Source of the DNA: Firmicutes bacterium UBA7510
GTDB taxonomy: Bacteria > Bacillota > Clostridia > Tissierellales > Sedimentibacteraceae
Assembly: GCA_002479485.1 (NCBI GenBank)
Contig: DLNM01000035.1
Coordinates: 356,157 to 420,156 of the forward strand
Reading direction: 5' to 3'
Length of the DNA: 64,000 nucleotides
This document shows, one piece after another, positions 8,513 to 16,432 of this stretch. Within the stretch, counting starts at the first letter, position 1, and every line of letters starts with the position of its first letter. The notes under the pieces were generated by a model, which was given only the letters and a program-made list of their open reading frames with translations, was not told the DNA's origin and did no database searches. A program made the position numbers and the translations under genes.

Positions 8513-9865
8513 TTGAGTGATAGCTATAGAATAGTTACTATTGATTCTTTAAAAAAGATTCATCAAAATAACTCATATTCAAATATAGTTATAAATAATG
8601 ATATAAAGCAATTAGATGAAAATTTTCATAATATGTATAGAAAATCAGTTCTTGGTGTTATAGAAAATATTTATTTTTTAGATTATGTAATAAATAAGTT
8701 TTCTTCTACTAAGACAAAAAAGTTACAAACTGAAATACTTATAACATTAAGACTTGCAATATACCAAATATTTTTTCTTGAAAATTCTAAGGAATTTGTC
8801 ATAGTAAATGAAAGTGTAGAATATATAAAGAAAAAATTAAATATAAAAGCATCTAAGTTTGTAAATGCAATACTTAGAAATATATTAAGAAATAAAGAGC
8901 AAATTTTAACAGATATAGAAAAGCTAGATAGCGTGAACACGCGTATAGAATATTTGTCTATCAAATATTCTTATCCAAATTGGTTAATTAAAAACTTTAT
9001 AAACCAATTCGGCGAGGATAAAGTTGAAGAAGTTTTAATAAAAAATAATGAAGAGGCTAAATTAAATATAAGAATAAACACTACTAAAATAAGTAGGGAC
9101 GAGCTAAGAAACAAATTAGAGAAAAAAGGTATAAAGTGTATAGATTGTAATATAGCTCAAAAAGGTATGATATTGGAAAATATTGTGAATTTAGAAAAGC
9201 TTGATGAATATAAAGATGGTTTATTCTCTATACAGAGTGAGAGCTCTATGCTTGTAGGACAAATTTTAAATCCAAAAGAAAATTCGTTAATAATTGATGT
9301 TTGTGCCGCTCCAGGCGGAAAAACAATGGATGTGGCTGAAAGGCTAAACAATACTGGAAAGGTTATATCAAGGGATTTATATGAGCATAAGGTAAAACTA
9401 ATAAAAAATGATATAAAACGTTTAGAATTGAAAAATGTAAGTGCAGAAGTTTTTGATGCTTCATCATTTGATAGTAATTTAGAAAATAAAGCTGATTATT
9501 GTATAGTTGATGTACCTTGTTCAGGTCTTGGTATAATAAGACGAAAGCCTGAAATAAAATTTAATCGCCAAGAAATTGATAGCAGTAATTTGTTTGATAT
9601 ACAATATAAAATATTAGTAAACGCTTCAAAATACTTAAAGGTAAATGGTGAATTAGTTTATTCAACCTGTACTACCGATAAGAAGGAAAATATAGATGTT
9701 ATAAATTATTTTGTTAAGCATAATCAAAATTTTAAGCTAGTAGATATAACAGATGAAACAAACAATATATTTAACACGTCTAAAGATGGATACATTGAGA
9801 TTTTTCCTCATCTACATGACATGGATGGTTTTTTTGTTGCTAAATTTAGAAAAACTATGTTATAA
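8513..9865 (+). CDS. rsmB: 16S rRNA (cytosine-967 C5)-methyltransferase
   Basis: SAM-dependent enzyme that makes m5C967 in 16S rRNA. The 450 residues comprise an N-terminal NusB-like RNA-binding domain (about 1-145), the SAM-binding motif CAAPGGKT, the PCSGLG motif and the catalytic STCT Cys. The start is a TTG behind the SD TAGGTGA, as with several genes here. It lies in the conserved fmt-rsmB-rlmN order. Confidence 0.95.
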   Translation: MSDSYRIVTIDSLKKIHQNNSYSNIVINNDIKQLDENFHNMYRKSVLGVIENIYFLDYVINKFSSTKTKKLQTEILITLRLAIYQIFFLENSKEFVIVNESVEYIKKKLNIKASKFVNAILRNILRNKEQILTDIEKLDSVNTRIEYLSIKYSYPNWLIKNFINQFGEDKVEEVLIKNNEEAKLNIRINTTKISRDELRNKLEKKGIKCIDCNIAQKGMILENIVNLEKLDEYKDGLFSIQSESSMLVGQILNPKENSLIIDVCAAPGGKTMDVAERLNNTGKVISRDLYEHKVKLIKNDIKRLELKNVSAEVFDASSFDSNLENKADYCIVDVPCSGLGIIRRKPEIKFNRQEIDSSNLFDIQYKILVNASKYLKVNGELVYSTCTTDKKENIDVINYFVKHNQNFKLVDITDETNNIFNTSKDGYIEIFPHLHDMDGFFVAKFRKTML

Positions 9866-9889
9866 TATCAAATGACTAAATGGCTTAAT

Positions 9890-10015
9890 CATAGTTTGAG
9901 ACTATGTGAAGCTTGAGGCTATGATATTTTTAATGATTCCAAACGTAGTTTGAGGCTATGAAAAATATCTCGACTCCATGCACAAGACATTCTTGTGCAT
10001 ATAATTGCATGGAGG
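9890..10015 (+). promoter_or_regulatory. Structured rlmN leader with possible SD-masking switch
   Basis: The 155-base gap holds a CATAGT/ACTATG hairpin (9890-9906), a GATATTTTT/AAAAATATC pair (9923-9931, 9961-9969), and a perfect 10-bp hairpin ATGCACAAGA/TCTTGTGCAT with loop CAT (9978-10000). CTCCATGCA (9974-9982) can instead pair with TGCATGGAG (10006-10014), which covers the rlmN SD. The two structures share ATGCA and exclude each other. Whether this controls translation is inference. Confidence 0.55.
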
Positions 10016-10020
10016 TATAT

Positions 10021-11058
10021 ATGATAAAAATTGATAATTTAACATTGGAAGAACTGCATGAACAAATAATAGCAATTAATGAGCCTTCTTATAAAGCTAA
10101 GCAGGTATATGAGTGGATTCACCAAAAAAATATTACAAGCTTTGATGATATGACTAATATAGCTAAAAAAACGAGAGAGGTTTTAAAAAATACTTTTGAA
10201 TTTACAAATATTAGCATATTGGAGAGATTTGATTCAAAGCAGGATGAAACAAAAAAGTATTTGCTTTTATTAGAAGATAATAACATTGTAGAAACAGTAT
10301 TTTTAAAATATAAGTATGGGAACACATTATGTATTTCATCTCAAGTTGGATGTAAAATGGGATGTGTTTTTTGTGCATCCACAAAAAAAGGCTTTATTAG
10401 AAATTTAACTGTAGCAGAAATGTTGAATCAAATATACCTAGTACAAAAAAATACTGGTGAAAAAATAAGTAATATAGTTATTATGGGAACTGGTGAACCA
10501 TTAGAAAATTATGATAATTTATTAAAGTTTTTTAATATAATAAATGATGAAAATGGACAAAACATCAGCCTAAGAAAAATAACTATGTCGACATGTGGAG
10601 TTGTACCTAAAATATACGAATTAGCAGATTTGGATTTGCAGATTACACTTGCAATTTCCCTGCATGTTGCAAATCAGAAAAAAAGAGAAGAAATGTTACC
10701 AATTGCGAGAAAATATAATCTTGACGAGTTAAAAAGAGCATGCGAATATTATATTAATAAGACAAATAAAAGGATAACTTTTGAATATATATTGATTAAT
10801 GAAATTAATGATACTTATGAAGATGCAATGAATTTATGTAACTATTTAAAGGGTATGTTATGTAACATAAATTTAATACCTTATAATTCTATAAAGGAAA
10901 GTAGTATAAGCTCATCTACAGAAAATAATATCGAAAAATTTAAAAAGATTTTAACTGACAATGGTATGTATGCTACCATCAGAAGAGAATTAGGCAGTGA
11001 TATTAATGCTGCATGTGGGCAACTAAGAAATGATTTTCTTGCAAAGCGAGGTGTATAG
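10021..11058 (+). CDS. rlmN: Dual-specificity 23S rRNA/tRNA adenine-C2 methyltransferase
   Basis: Radical-SAM enzyme that makes m2A2503 in 23S rRNA and m2A37 in some tRNAs. The 345-residue form has the cluster motif CKMGCVFC (CxxxCxxC), GTGEPLENY, and the two mechanistic Cys (TMSTCGVVP and near the C-terminus AACGQLR). An upstream in-frame ATG at 9958 would read through the leader hairpin; the ATG at 10021 with GGAGG is preferred. m2A2503 affects susceptibility to ribosome-targeting antibiotics. Confidence 0.95.
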   Translation: MIKIDNLTLEELHEQIIAINEPSYKAKQVYEWIHQKNITSFDDMTNIAKKTREVLKNTFEFTNISILERFDSKQDETKKYLLLLEDNNIVETVFLKYKYGNTLCISSQVGCKMGCVFCASTKKGFIRNLTVAEMLNQIYLVQKNTGEKISNIVIMGTGEPLENYDNLLKFFNIINDENGQNISLRKITMSTCGVVPKIYELADLDLQITLAISLHVANQKKREEMLPIARKYNLDELKRACEYYINKTNKRITFEYILINEINDTYEDAMNLCNYLKGMLCNINLIPYNSIKESSISSSTENNIEKFKKILTDNGMYATIRRELGSDINAACGQLRNDFLAKRGV

Positions 11059-11110
11059 CGTGAAAAAAGACATTCACGCTATGATGCCACTATGTGGCAT
11101 AATGGGAGGA
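11057..11110. repeat. Two-hairpin leader element before stp
   Basis: Module alpha AGCGTGAA/TTCACGCT (11057-11064, 11073-11080) begins inside the rlmN stop codon. Module gamma ATGCCAC/GTGGCAT with loop TAT (11084-11090, 11094-11100) follows, and then the SD GGGAGGA. Confidence 0.85.
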
Positions 11111-11114
11111 TAAT

Positions 11115-11864
11115 ATGAAATCATATTATGGAACTAATAGTGGAAAGGTAAGAAATAATAATGAGGATAATTTAGTTGTATTTGAATCAGATAACTATTA
11201 CCTTTGTGCGGTTGCTGATGGTATGGGAGGTCATAAGGCCGGTGAAATCGCCAGCAATATTGCAGTAAATACTATTAAAAAATATTTCATTAGTGAAATT
11301 GAAAAAGGAAAAATTAAAGTACCGAAATTCATAATTGAAAGTGCAAATCTAGCAAATAAAACTGTATATGACCAAGCTATTAACAATGAAGAATTTAGTG
11401 GCATGGGTACGACTATTACTATGTCAGTAATTGACAAAGATGAAAAAATAGCATATATTGGCAATGTTGGTGACAGCAGAACATATCTTATAAATGATAA
11501 TTATATTAAGCAAATTACAGATGACCATACATTTGTACAGGAGCTTGTAAAAAAAGGTGAGATAACTAATGCTGAGGCTAGGAAACATTCTGAAAGGAAT
11601 GTGATAACTAGAGCAATAGGCAGTGAAAGTGATATTGTGATAGATATTTTTGAAATTGAGCTTAAAGACAATGATAAACTATTGTTATGCTCAGATGGAT
11701 TGACTAATCATATAACTGATAATGACATGCTTTATTATGTAAGTAAATTTGGTATAAATTGTGTAGATATGCTAATAAATTTAGCAAACGAAAATGGTGG
11801 TACCGATAATATAACTGTGATTATAATTGATACTGCAGATAGAGGTGAAATTAATGATAGGTAA
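11115..11864 (+). CDS. stp: PP2C-family protein serine/threonine phosphatase
   Basis: The 249-residue phosphatase dephosphorylates targets of the adjacent kinase. Metal-binding motifs are visible: VADGMGGHKAGE (residues about 36-47), GNVGDSRTYL, and DNITVIII at the C-terminus. It overlaps prkC by 11 bases, so the two are translationally coupled, as is standard in Firmicutes (also called prpC). Confidence 0.95.
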   Translation: MKSYYGTNSGKVRNNNEDNLVVFESDNYYLCAVADGMGGHKAGEIASNIAVNTIKKYFISEIEKGKIKVPKFIIESANLANKTVYDQAINNEEFSGMGTTITMSVIDKDEKIAYIGNVGDSRTYLINDNYIKQITDDHTFVQELVKKGEITNAEARKHSERNVITRAIGSESDIVIDIFEIELKDNDKLLLCSDGLTNHITDNDMLYYVSKFGINCVDMLINLANENGGTDNITVIIIDTADRGEINDR

Positions 11865-14046
11865 AGTTTTAGGAAATAGATATGAAATAGTTGAAAAGAT
11901 AGGCGGAGGTGGTATGTCTGTTGTATACAAAGCCAAGTGCAGAGTATTAAACAGATATGTTGCTATAAAAATATTGAGAAACGAGTTAACATCAGATGCA
12001 GATTTCGTAGAAAAATTTAAACAAGAATCCTTATCAGCAGCTAGTTTAAATCATCCTAATATAGTTAATATTTATGATACTGGGATTGAAGATGATATAT
12101 ACTATATAGTTATGGAATACATCAAAGGAGTCACGTTAAAGGACTATATAACACAAAAGGGTAACTTAAGCGAAGATGAGACTATAAAAATATCTTTACA
12201 AGTAGCTGAAGCTTTAAAACATGCACATGCTAATAAAATAATACATCGTGACATAAAGCCTCACAACATTATAATAACTGACGAAGGTGTAGCTAAGGTT
12301 GCAGATTTTGGCATAGCAAAAGCCGCCAGTTCTTCAACTATAAACAATACATCTAATGTAATTGGTTCAGTGCACTATTTTTCACCAGAACAAGCAAGAG
12401 GTGGCTATGTTGATGAAAAATCTGACATATATTCTTTAGGTGTTGTAATGTATGAAATGGTTACAGGAGTTGTACCGTTTGATGCTGATAATCATATATC
12501 AGTGGCTATGAAGCATATACAAGATCAGGTTATTCCACCATCTCAAAAAATTAGTTACATTACTGTATCTAAAGGGCTTGAAGCTGTGATTTTAAAATGC
12601 TTAGAGAAGCACCAAAGCTACAGATATCAAAATGTATCTGAACTATTGAAGGATTTATATTTATTGCAAAAAAATATAGCTCATGATGTTAAAATTAACA
12701 ATAATTATCTTGATGATATAGATTCCCCGACAATAATTATGCCTAAAATTAATTCTAAAATGCTTGATGATAATGATACAAATAGTGCTAACTCTGACAA
12801 CAGTGTTAATGAAAATAACAGTATTAATAATATTAACAGTGTTGGTTCCAATGACATGAATGAAAGCATAGATATTGGTGAAAGTGAAAATAGTAAGGCA
12901 TTTGAAGATTTTTTTGCTAGCGATGAAATAGGTGATGAGAAAAAATCTACAAAAATAATTATAAGTGATAATGAAAAAGATATAAGTAAAAACAAGCAAA
13001 AGAAAAAGAAAAAGAAGGATTTAATAAATTCTGATACCTTTAAAATAACATTTGCAGCTATTTTGTCAGCATTAGCAGTAGCAAGTTTAATAGGATTTTT
13101 TGTAATAAGGGCGATTTTAATTGTTCCAGAGGTAGAAGTACCTAATTTGGTTGGAAAAACAGAGGAAGAAGCAAGAAAAATTGCAAAAGAAGTTGGTTTG
13201 TTATTTAGTGTTAAGGATAGGGCATATAACTCTGAATATGAAGAAGGAATAATATATTCTCAAAATGAAGATGAAGGTCAAAAGGTAAAAAAAGATTTTC
13301 CTTTAGAAGTGTTAATAAGTAAAGGTGCAAAAGAAGTTGAAGTTCCTAATTTAGCTGGTAAGTATAGTATTGAAGCGGCAACTACATTAAAGGACTTAGA
13401 TTTAAAAGAAGGTGATATTACTTCAGAATTTAATGACAGTGTACCTTCTGGAAAAGTTATTAGACAGTCTCCTGAGGCTGGTAAAATGGTTTCAATGAAT
13501 ACTGAGGTTAATTTTGTACTAAGTAAAGGCCCAGAAGTTGTAAATACTACAGTTCCAACATTAGTTGGTTTGAGCTTAGAATCCGCTAAGGCTAAAATAT
13601 TAGAGAAAAATTTAACTATAGGTGAAATAAAATATGATTATAGTGATGAATATGATAAAAATCTTGTTATAAAGCAAACTCATACTCCAGGATCTGAGAT
13701 TGAAGAATTTACGTATGTTGGCATAGTTGTAAGTTTAGGAAAAAAAGAAGTTACTGAGCCTAGTGATGGTAATAATGATAATAATAGCGGAAATAATAGC
13801 GGTGGCAACACAGAAGATGTTAAGTATTCGCAGATAAATGTTCCATTACCAAAGGATAAAGAAAAAGCAACTGTAGTTGTATACAAAATTATTGAATCAG
13901 GAAGTGAAGTTGTTTTTGAACAAGAAATTACTAAAAAAGACAATGAGGAAAGTATTTTAGTTACAGTATCTGGTGTAGGAACTCAGTATTTTGAAGTTTT
14001 CGTTGATGGAGAATCATTAGGTAAAATAGAAGTTAAATTTAATTAG
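11854..14046 (+). CDS. prkC: PASTA-domain membrane serine/threonine kinase
   Basis: Senses muropeptides and controls growth and dormancy in related bacteria. The 730 residues are a kinase domain (about 1-265, with GGGGMSVVYKA, AIKIL, HRDIKPHN and DFGIAKA), an Asn/Ser-rich then Lys-rich juxtamembrane region, one membrane segment (about 393-417), three PASTA repeats (starting about 423, 495 and 566), a Gly/Asn linker and a small C-terminal beta domain. The ATG at 11854 follows AGAGGTGA; the TTG-like start upstream is unlikely. Confidence 0.95.
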   Translation: MIGKVLGNRYEIVEKIGGGGMSVVYKAKCRVLNRYVAIKILRNELTSDADFVEKFKQESLSAASLNHPNIVNIYDTGIEDDIYYIVMEYIKGVTLKDYITQKGNLSEDETIKISLQVAEALKHAHANKIIHRDIKPHNIIITDEGVAKVADFGIAKAASSSTINNTSNVIGSVHYFSPEQARGGYVDEKSDIYSLGVVMYEMVTGVVPFDADNHISVAMKHIQDQVIPPSQKISYITVSKGLEAVILKCLEKHQSYRYQNVSELLKDLYLLQKNIAHDVKINNNYLDDIDSPTIIMPKINSKMLDDNDTNSANSDNSVNENNSINNINSVGSNDMNESIDIGESENSKAFEDFFASDEIGDEKKSTKIIISDNEKDISKNKQKKKKKKDLINSDTFKITFAAILSALAVASLIGFFVIRAILIVPEVEVPNLVGKTEEEARKIAKEVGLLFSVKDRAYNSEYEEGIIYSQNEDEGQKVKKDFPLEVLISKGAKEVEVPNLAGKYSIEAATTLKDLDLKEGDITSEFNDSVPSGKVIRQSPEAGKMVSMNTEVNFVLSKGPEVVNTTVPTLVGLSLESAKAKILEKNLTIGEIKYDYSDEYDKNLVIKQTHTPGSEIEEFTYVGIVVSLGKKEVTEPSDGNNDNNSGNNSGGNTEDVKYSQINVPLPKDKEKATVVVYKIIESGSEVVFEQEITKKDNEESILVTVSGVGTQYFEVFVDGESLGKIEVKFN

Positions 14047-14060
14047 AAGGGAAATTATAT

Positions 14061-14095
14061 AATTTTAAACTGCCTTAGATAGGCAGTTTAAAATT
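14061..14095 (+). promoter_or_regulatory. 14-bp hairpin between SD-like sequence and rsgA start
   Basis: AATTTTAAACTGCC and GGCAGTTTAAAATT form a perfect stem with a 7-base loop. There is no T-tract. The only SD-like sequence, GAAGGGAAA (14046-14054), is upstream of the stem, and the start codon is 6 bases downstream. It may be a terminator/attenuator or may bring a distant SD close to the start. Confidence 0.6.
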
Positions 14096-14100
14096 GTTAT

Positions 14101-14997
14101 ATGATGAATAACAATTTTATGATACAAGGTATAATTATTAAAGGTGTTGGCGGAAATTACTATGTTGATACTGATGGTGGAATAATTGAATGTAGAGCTA
14201 GAGGTTTATTTAGAAATCAAAACATAAAACCTCTTGTTGGAGATTATGTGTTGATTAGACTAACTGAAGAAGACAATAGATGCGGTTACATTGAAAAAAT
14301 TCAGGAAAGAAAAAACGAAATGAAAAGACCTCCAGTATCAAATATAGATCAAATTATTATTGTGTTTGCAGTTAAAAATCCTGAGCCTAGCTTTTTATTA
14401 TTGGATAAGCTTTTAATTGCATCTGAGATAAATAATTTAAACCCAATAATATGTTTTAATAAGGTTGATCTTGTTGATGAAAATTGTATATCAAAATATA
14501 AAGGAATTTATAAAAATACTGGCTATAAAATGATATTTACTTCTATGTATAATAGTGACCTTTTAAATGAATTTGAAGATATTCTAAAAGACAAGGTTAC
14601 CTTGTTTTCAGGACCATCTGGAGTTGGTAAATCTTCATTGATGAATACAATTGATAATGGCTTTGAGCTAAAAACTGGAGAAATTAGTGATAAACTAAAA
14701 AGAGGTAAGCACACTACTCGCCATGCTGAAATATATAAGCTAGGCTTTGGTGGTTTTGTTGTAGATACACCAGGCTTTAGTTCTTTTGATATAAATGAGA
14801 TTGAATTTGATGAATTAACAGACTTTTATCCTGAAATTAAAAAATATAGTGATAATTGTAGATTTAGTAACTGTATTCATAATAAAGAGCCTAATTGCGG
14901 AGTTAAAAAAGCAGTTGAGGATGAGCAAATTAGCGATATTAGATATAATAATTATATTAAATTACTAGAAGAGATAAAAAGTAATAAACCTTACTAA
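14101..14997 (+). CDS. rsgA: Ribosome small subunit-dependent GTPase A
   Basis: A circularly permuted GTPase that helps mature the 30S subunit. The 298 residues show an N-terminal OB fold, then the G motifs in permuted order: NKVDL, GPSGVGKSS (P-loop) and DTPGF. A C-terminal zinc knuckle follows with C, C, H and C in CRFSNCIHNKEPNC. Starts at 14101, 14104 or 14119 are all possible since none has a normal SD; the family alignment would allow 14119. Confidence 0.93.
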   Translation: MMNNNFMIQGIIIKGVGGNYYVDTDGGIIECRARGLFRNQNIKPLVGDYVLIRLTEEDNRCGYIEKIQERKNEMKRPPVSNIDQIIIVFAVKNPEPSFLLLDKLLIASEINNLNPIICFNKVDLVDENCISKYKGIYKNTGYKMIFTSMYNSDLLNEFEDILKDKVTLFSGPSGVGKSSLMNTIDNGFELKTGEISDKLKRGKHTTRHAEIYKLGFGGFVVDTPGFSSFDINEIEFDELTDFYPEIKKYSDNCRFSNCIHNKEPNCGVKKAVEDEQISDIRYNNYIKLLEEIKSNKPY

Positions 14998-15017
14998 ATT
15001 CTAAAGGAGGATTTTTT

Positions 15018-15677
15018 GTGAATAAATTGTCACCTTCTATTCTGTCAGCTGACTTTTCACAGCTTAAAGAAGATATAAAAAAAATTGAAATAGGTGGAGC
15101 AGATTATGTACATATAGATGTTATGGATGGAGGATTCGTACCTAATATAACACTTGGACCACCGGTAATAAAATCAATTAGGAAAATTACAAATATGGTT
15201 TTTGATGTTCATTTAATGATAAACAATCCAGATTTCTTTATAGAAGACTTCTATAATTCAGGTGCTGATATTATTACTGTACATCAAGAGGCTTGTATTC
15301 ATTTACATAGAACTATACAAAAAATTAAATCATTTGGTATAAAGGCAGGAGTTGCCTTAAATCCTGCTACGCCAGTATCTATGATTAAGGATATAATAGA
15401 AGATGTAGATATGGTACTTCTTATGTCTGTAAATCCAGGATTCGGTGGACAAAGCCTTATATATAATGTAAAAGAAAAATTCTTAGATTTAAAAGAATTA
15501 ATGTATAAAAAGAATATTGTTAAAGATATACAAATAGATGGTGGAGTTACACTAGATAATCTAAAGGAAGTTTTAGATTGGGGTGCCAATGTTATAGTTG
15601 CAGGATCTGCAATCTATAATACAGAAGATGTTGTAAAAAGAACTAATGAGTTTAAAAAAATAATGCAAGGAATTTAA
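15018..15677 (+). CDS. rpe: Ribulose-phosphate 3-epimerase
   Basis: Interconverts ribulose-5-phosphate and xylulose-5-phosphate in the pentose phosphate pathway. The 219-residue TIM barrel shows all family motifs: LSADF, HIDVMDGGFVPN, DVHLM, SVNPGFGGQ, IDGGV and the phosphate loop AGSAIY. GTG start with an excellent AAAGGAGG SD. It lies in the conserved rsgA-rpe-thiN order. Confidence 0.97.
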   Translation: MNKLSPSILSADFSQLKEDIKKIEIGGADYVHIDVMDGGFVPNITLGPPVIKSIRKITNMVFDVHLMINNPDFFIEDFYNSGADIITVHQEACIHLHRTIQKIKSFGIKAGVALNPATPVSMIKDIIEDVDMVLLMSVNPGFGGQSLIYNVKEKFLDLKELMYKKNIVKDIQIDGGVTLDNLKEVLDWGANVIVAGSAIYNTEDVVKRTNEFKKIMQGI

Positions 15678-15681
15678 TGAA

Positions 15682-16311
15682 ATGAAAGCTATAATAATAG
15701 CAAGTGGCAAAAGTATAAACAAAGAAATATTCAATGATATATATGCAGAAAATGATTTTATAATATGTGCTGACGGAGGATTAAATTACTTAGATAGTTT
15801 AAGTATGACACCTAATTTAATAGTCGGTGATTTTGATTCTGTTGATAAAAGTTTATTAGTTAAATATAACAATGTTAAAATACGGAAATTCTTACCGGAA
15901 AAGGACTTTACTGATACTGAAATAGCTGTAGAAGAAGCAATAAGTAGCGGTTATAAAGAAATAGTTATATTTGGAGCAACAGGAACAAGACTTGACCATA
16001 CTATGGCTAATATAATGCTCATTGAAAGATACATAGAACTTAATATAGACATTAAAATAATAGATGATAATAACTATATTCAAATACTTAATAAAAATAT
16101 TATTTTAGATAAAAAGGAAGGTTATTATTTATCAATTATCCCAATAACCGATTATGTTGAAGGTATAACACTGAGGGGTTTAAAATATCCTCTAAATAAT
16201 GTAAAAGTTAAAAGGGGTTCAACCTTATGCATAAGCAACGAAGTAATTGATGCAAATGCTGAAATACTAATAACAAGCGGTGTTGGATTATTATTTTTAT
16301 CAAGAGATTAA
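15682..16311 (+). CDS. thiN: Thiamine pyrophosphokinase
   Basis: Makes thiamine diphosphate from thiamine and ATP. The 209-residue protein has the family motifs CADGGLNYL, GDFDSV, DFTDTEIAVEEA and ATGTRLDHTMANI. It starts 4 bases after the rpe stop, with AAGGAA in the end of rpe as SD. It is the last housekeeping gene before the accessory island; the usual next gene in Firmicutes (rpmB) is not here. Confidence 0.93.
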   Translation: MKAIIIASGKSINKEIFNDIYAENDFIICADGGLNYLDSLSMTPNLIVGDFDSVDKSLLVKYNNVKIRKFLPEKDFTDTEIAVEEAISSGYKEIVIFGATGTRLDHTMANIMLIERYIELNIDIKIIDDNNYIQILNKNIILDKKEGYYLSIIPITDYVEGITLRGLKYPLNNVKVKRGSTLCISNEVIDANAEILITSGVGLLFLSRD

Positions 16312-16314
16312 AGA

Positions 16315-16427
16315 GTGAAGAAAAAACACTCTTCACCCTATGGAAGAATCAAAAAACGATTCTTCAAGTGTAAAATTTGTTTTACACTAAAATTATTGTG
16401 ACGCCGTAAAACTGCGTAACGGAGGGG
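16315..16427. repeat. Multi-hairpin leader element at the start of the GNAT island
   Basis: Hairpins in series: GTGAAGA/TCTTCAC (16315-16321, 16330-16336), beta GAAGAATC/GATTCTTC (16343-16350, 16358-16365) and AGTGTAAAA/TTTTACACT with loop TTTG (16367-16375, 16380-16388). A degraded ACGC/GCGT pair and the SD GGAGGGG follow. The second hairpin has the same layout and loop as the beta module at 7719. Confidence 0.8.
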
Positions 16428-16432
16428 AAAAT

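Noticed and set aside
8931..8946. AGCGTGAACACGCGT palindrome inside rsmB resembling module alpha
   Set aside because: The stem is only 5 bp and lies in well-conserved coding sequence, so it may be chance.
12661..12999. Two minus-strand frames inside prkC
   Set aside because: They mirror the low-complexity Asn/Ser linker of the kinase and have no start signals.
14061..14095. Calling the rsgA upstream hairpin an ordinary terminator
   Set aside because: There is no T-tract and the start codon follows within 6 bases; it is listed as a regulatory hairpin instead.
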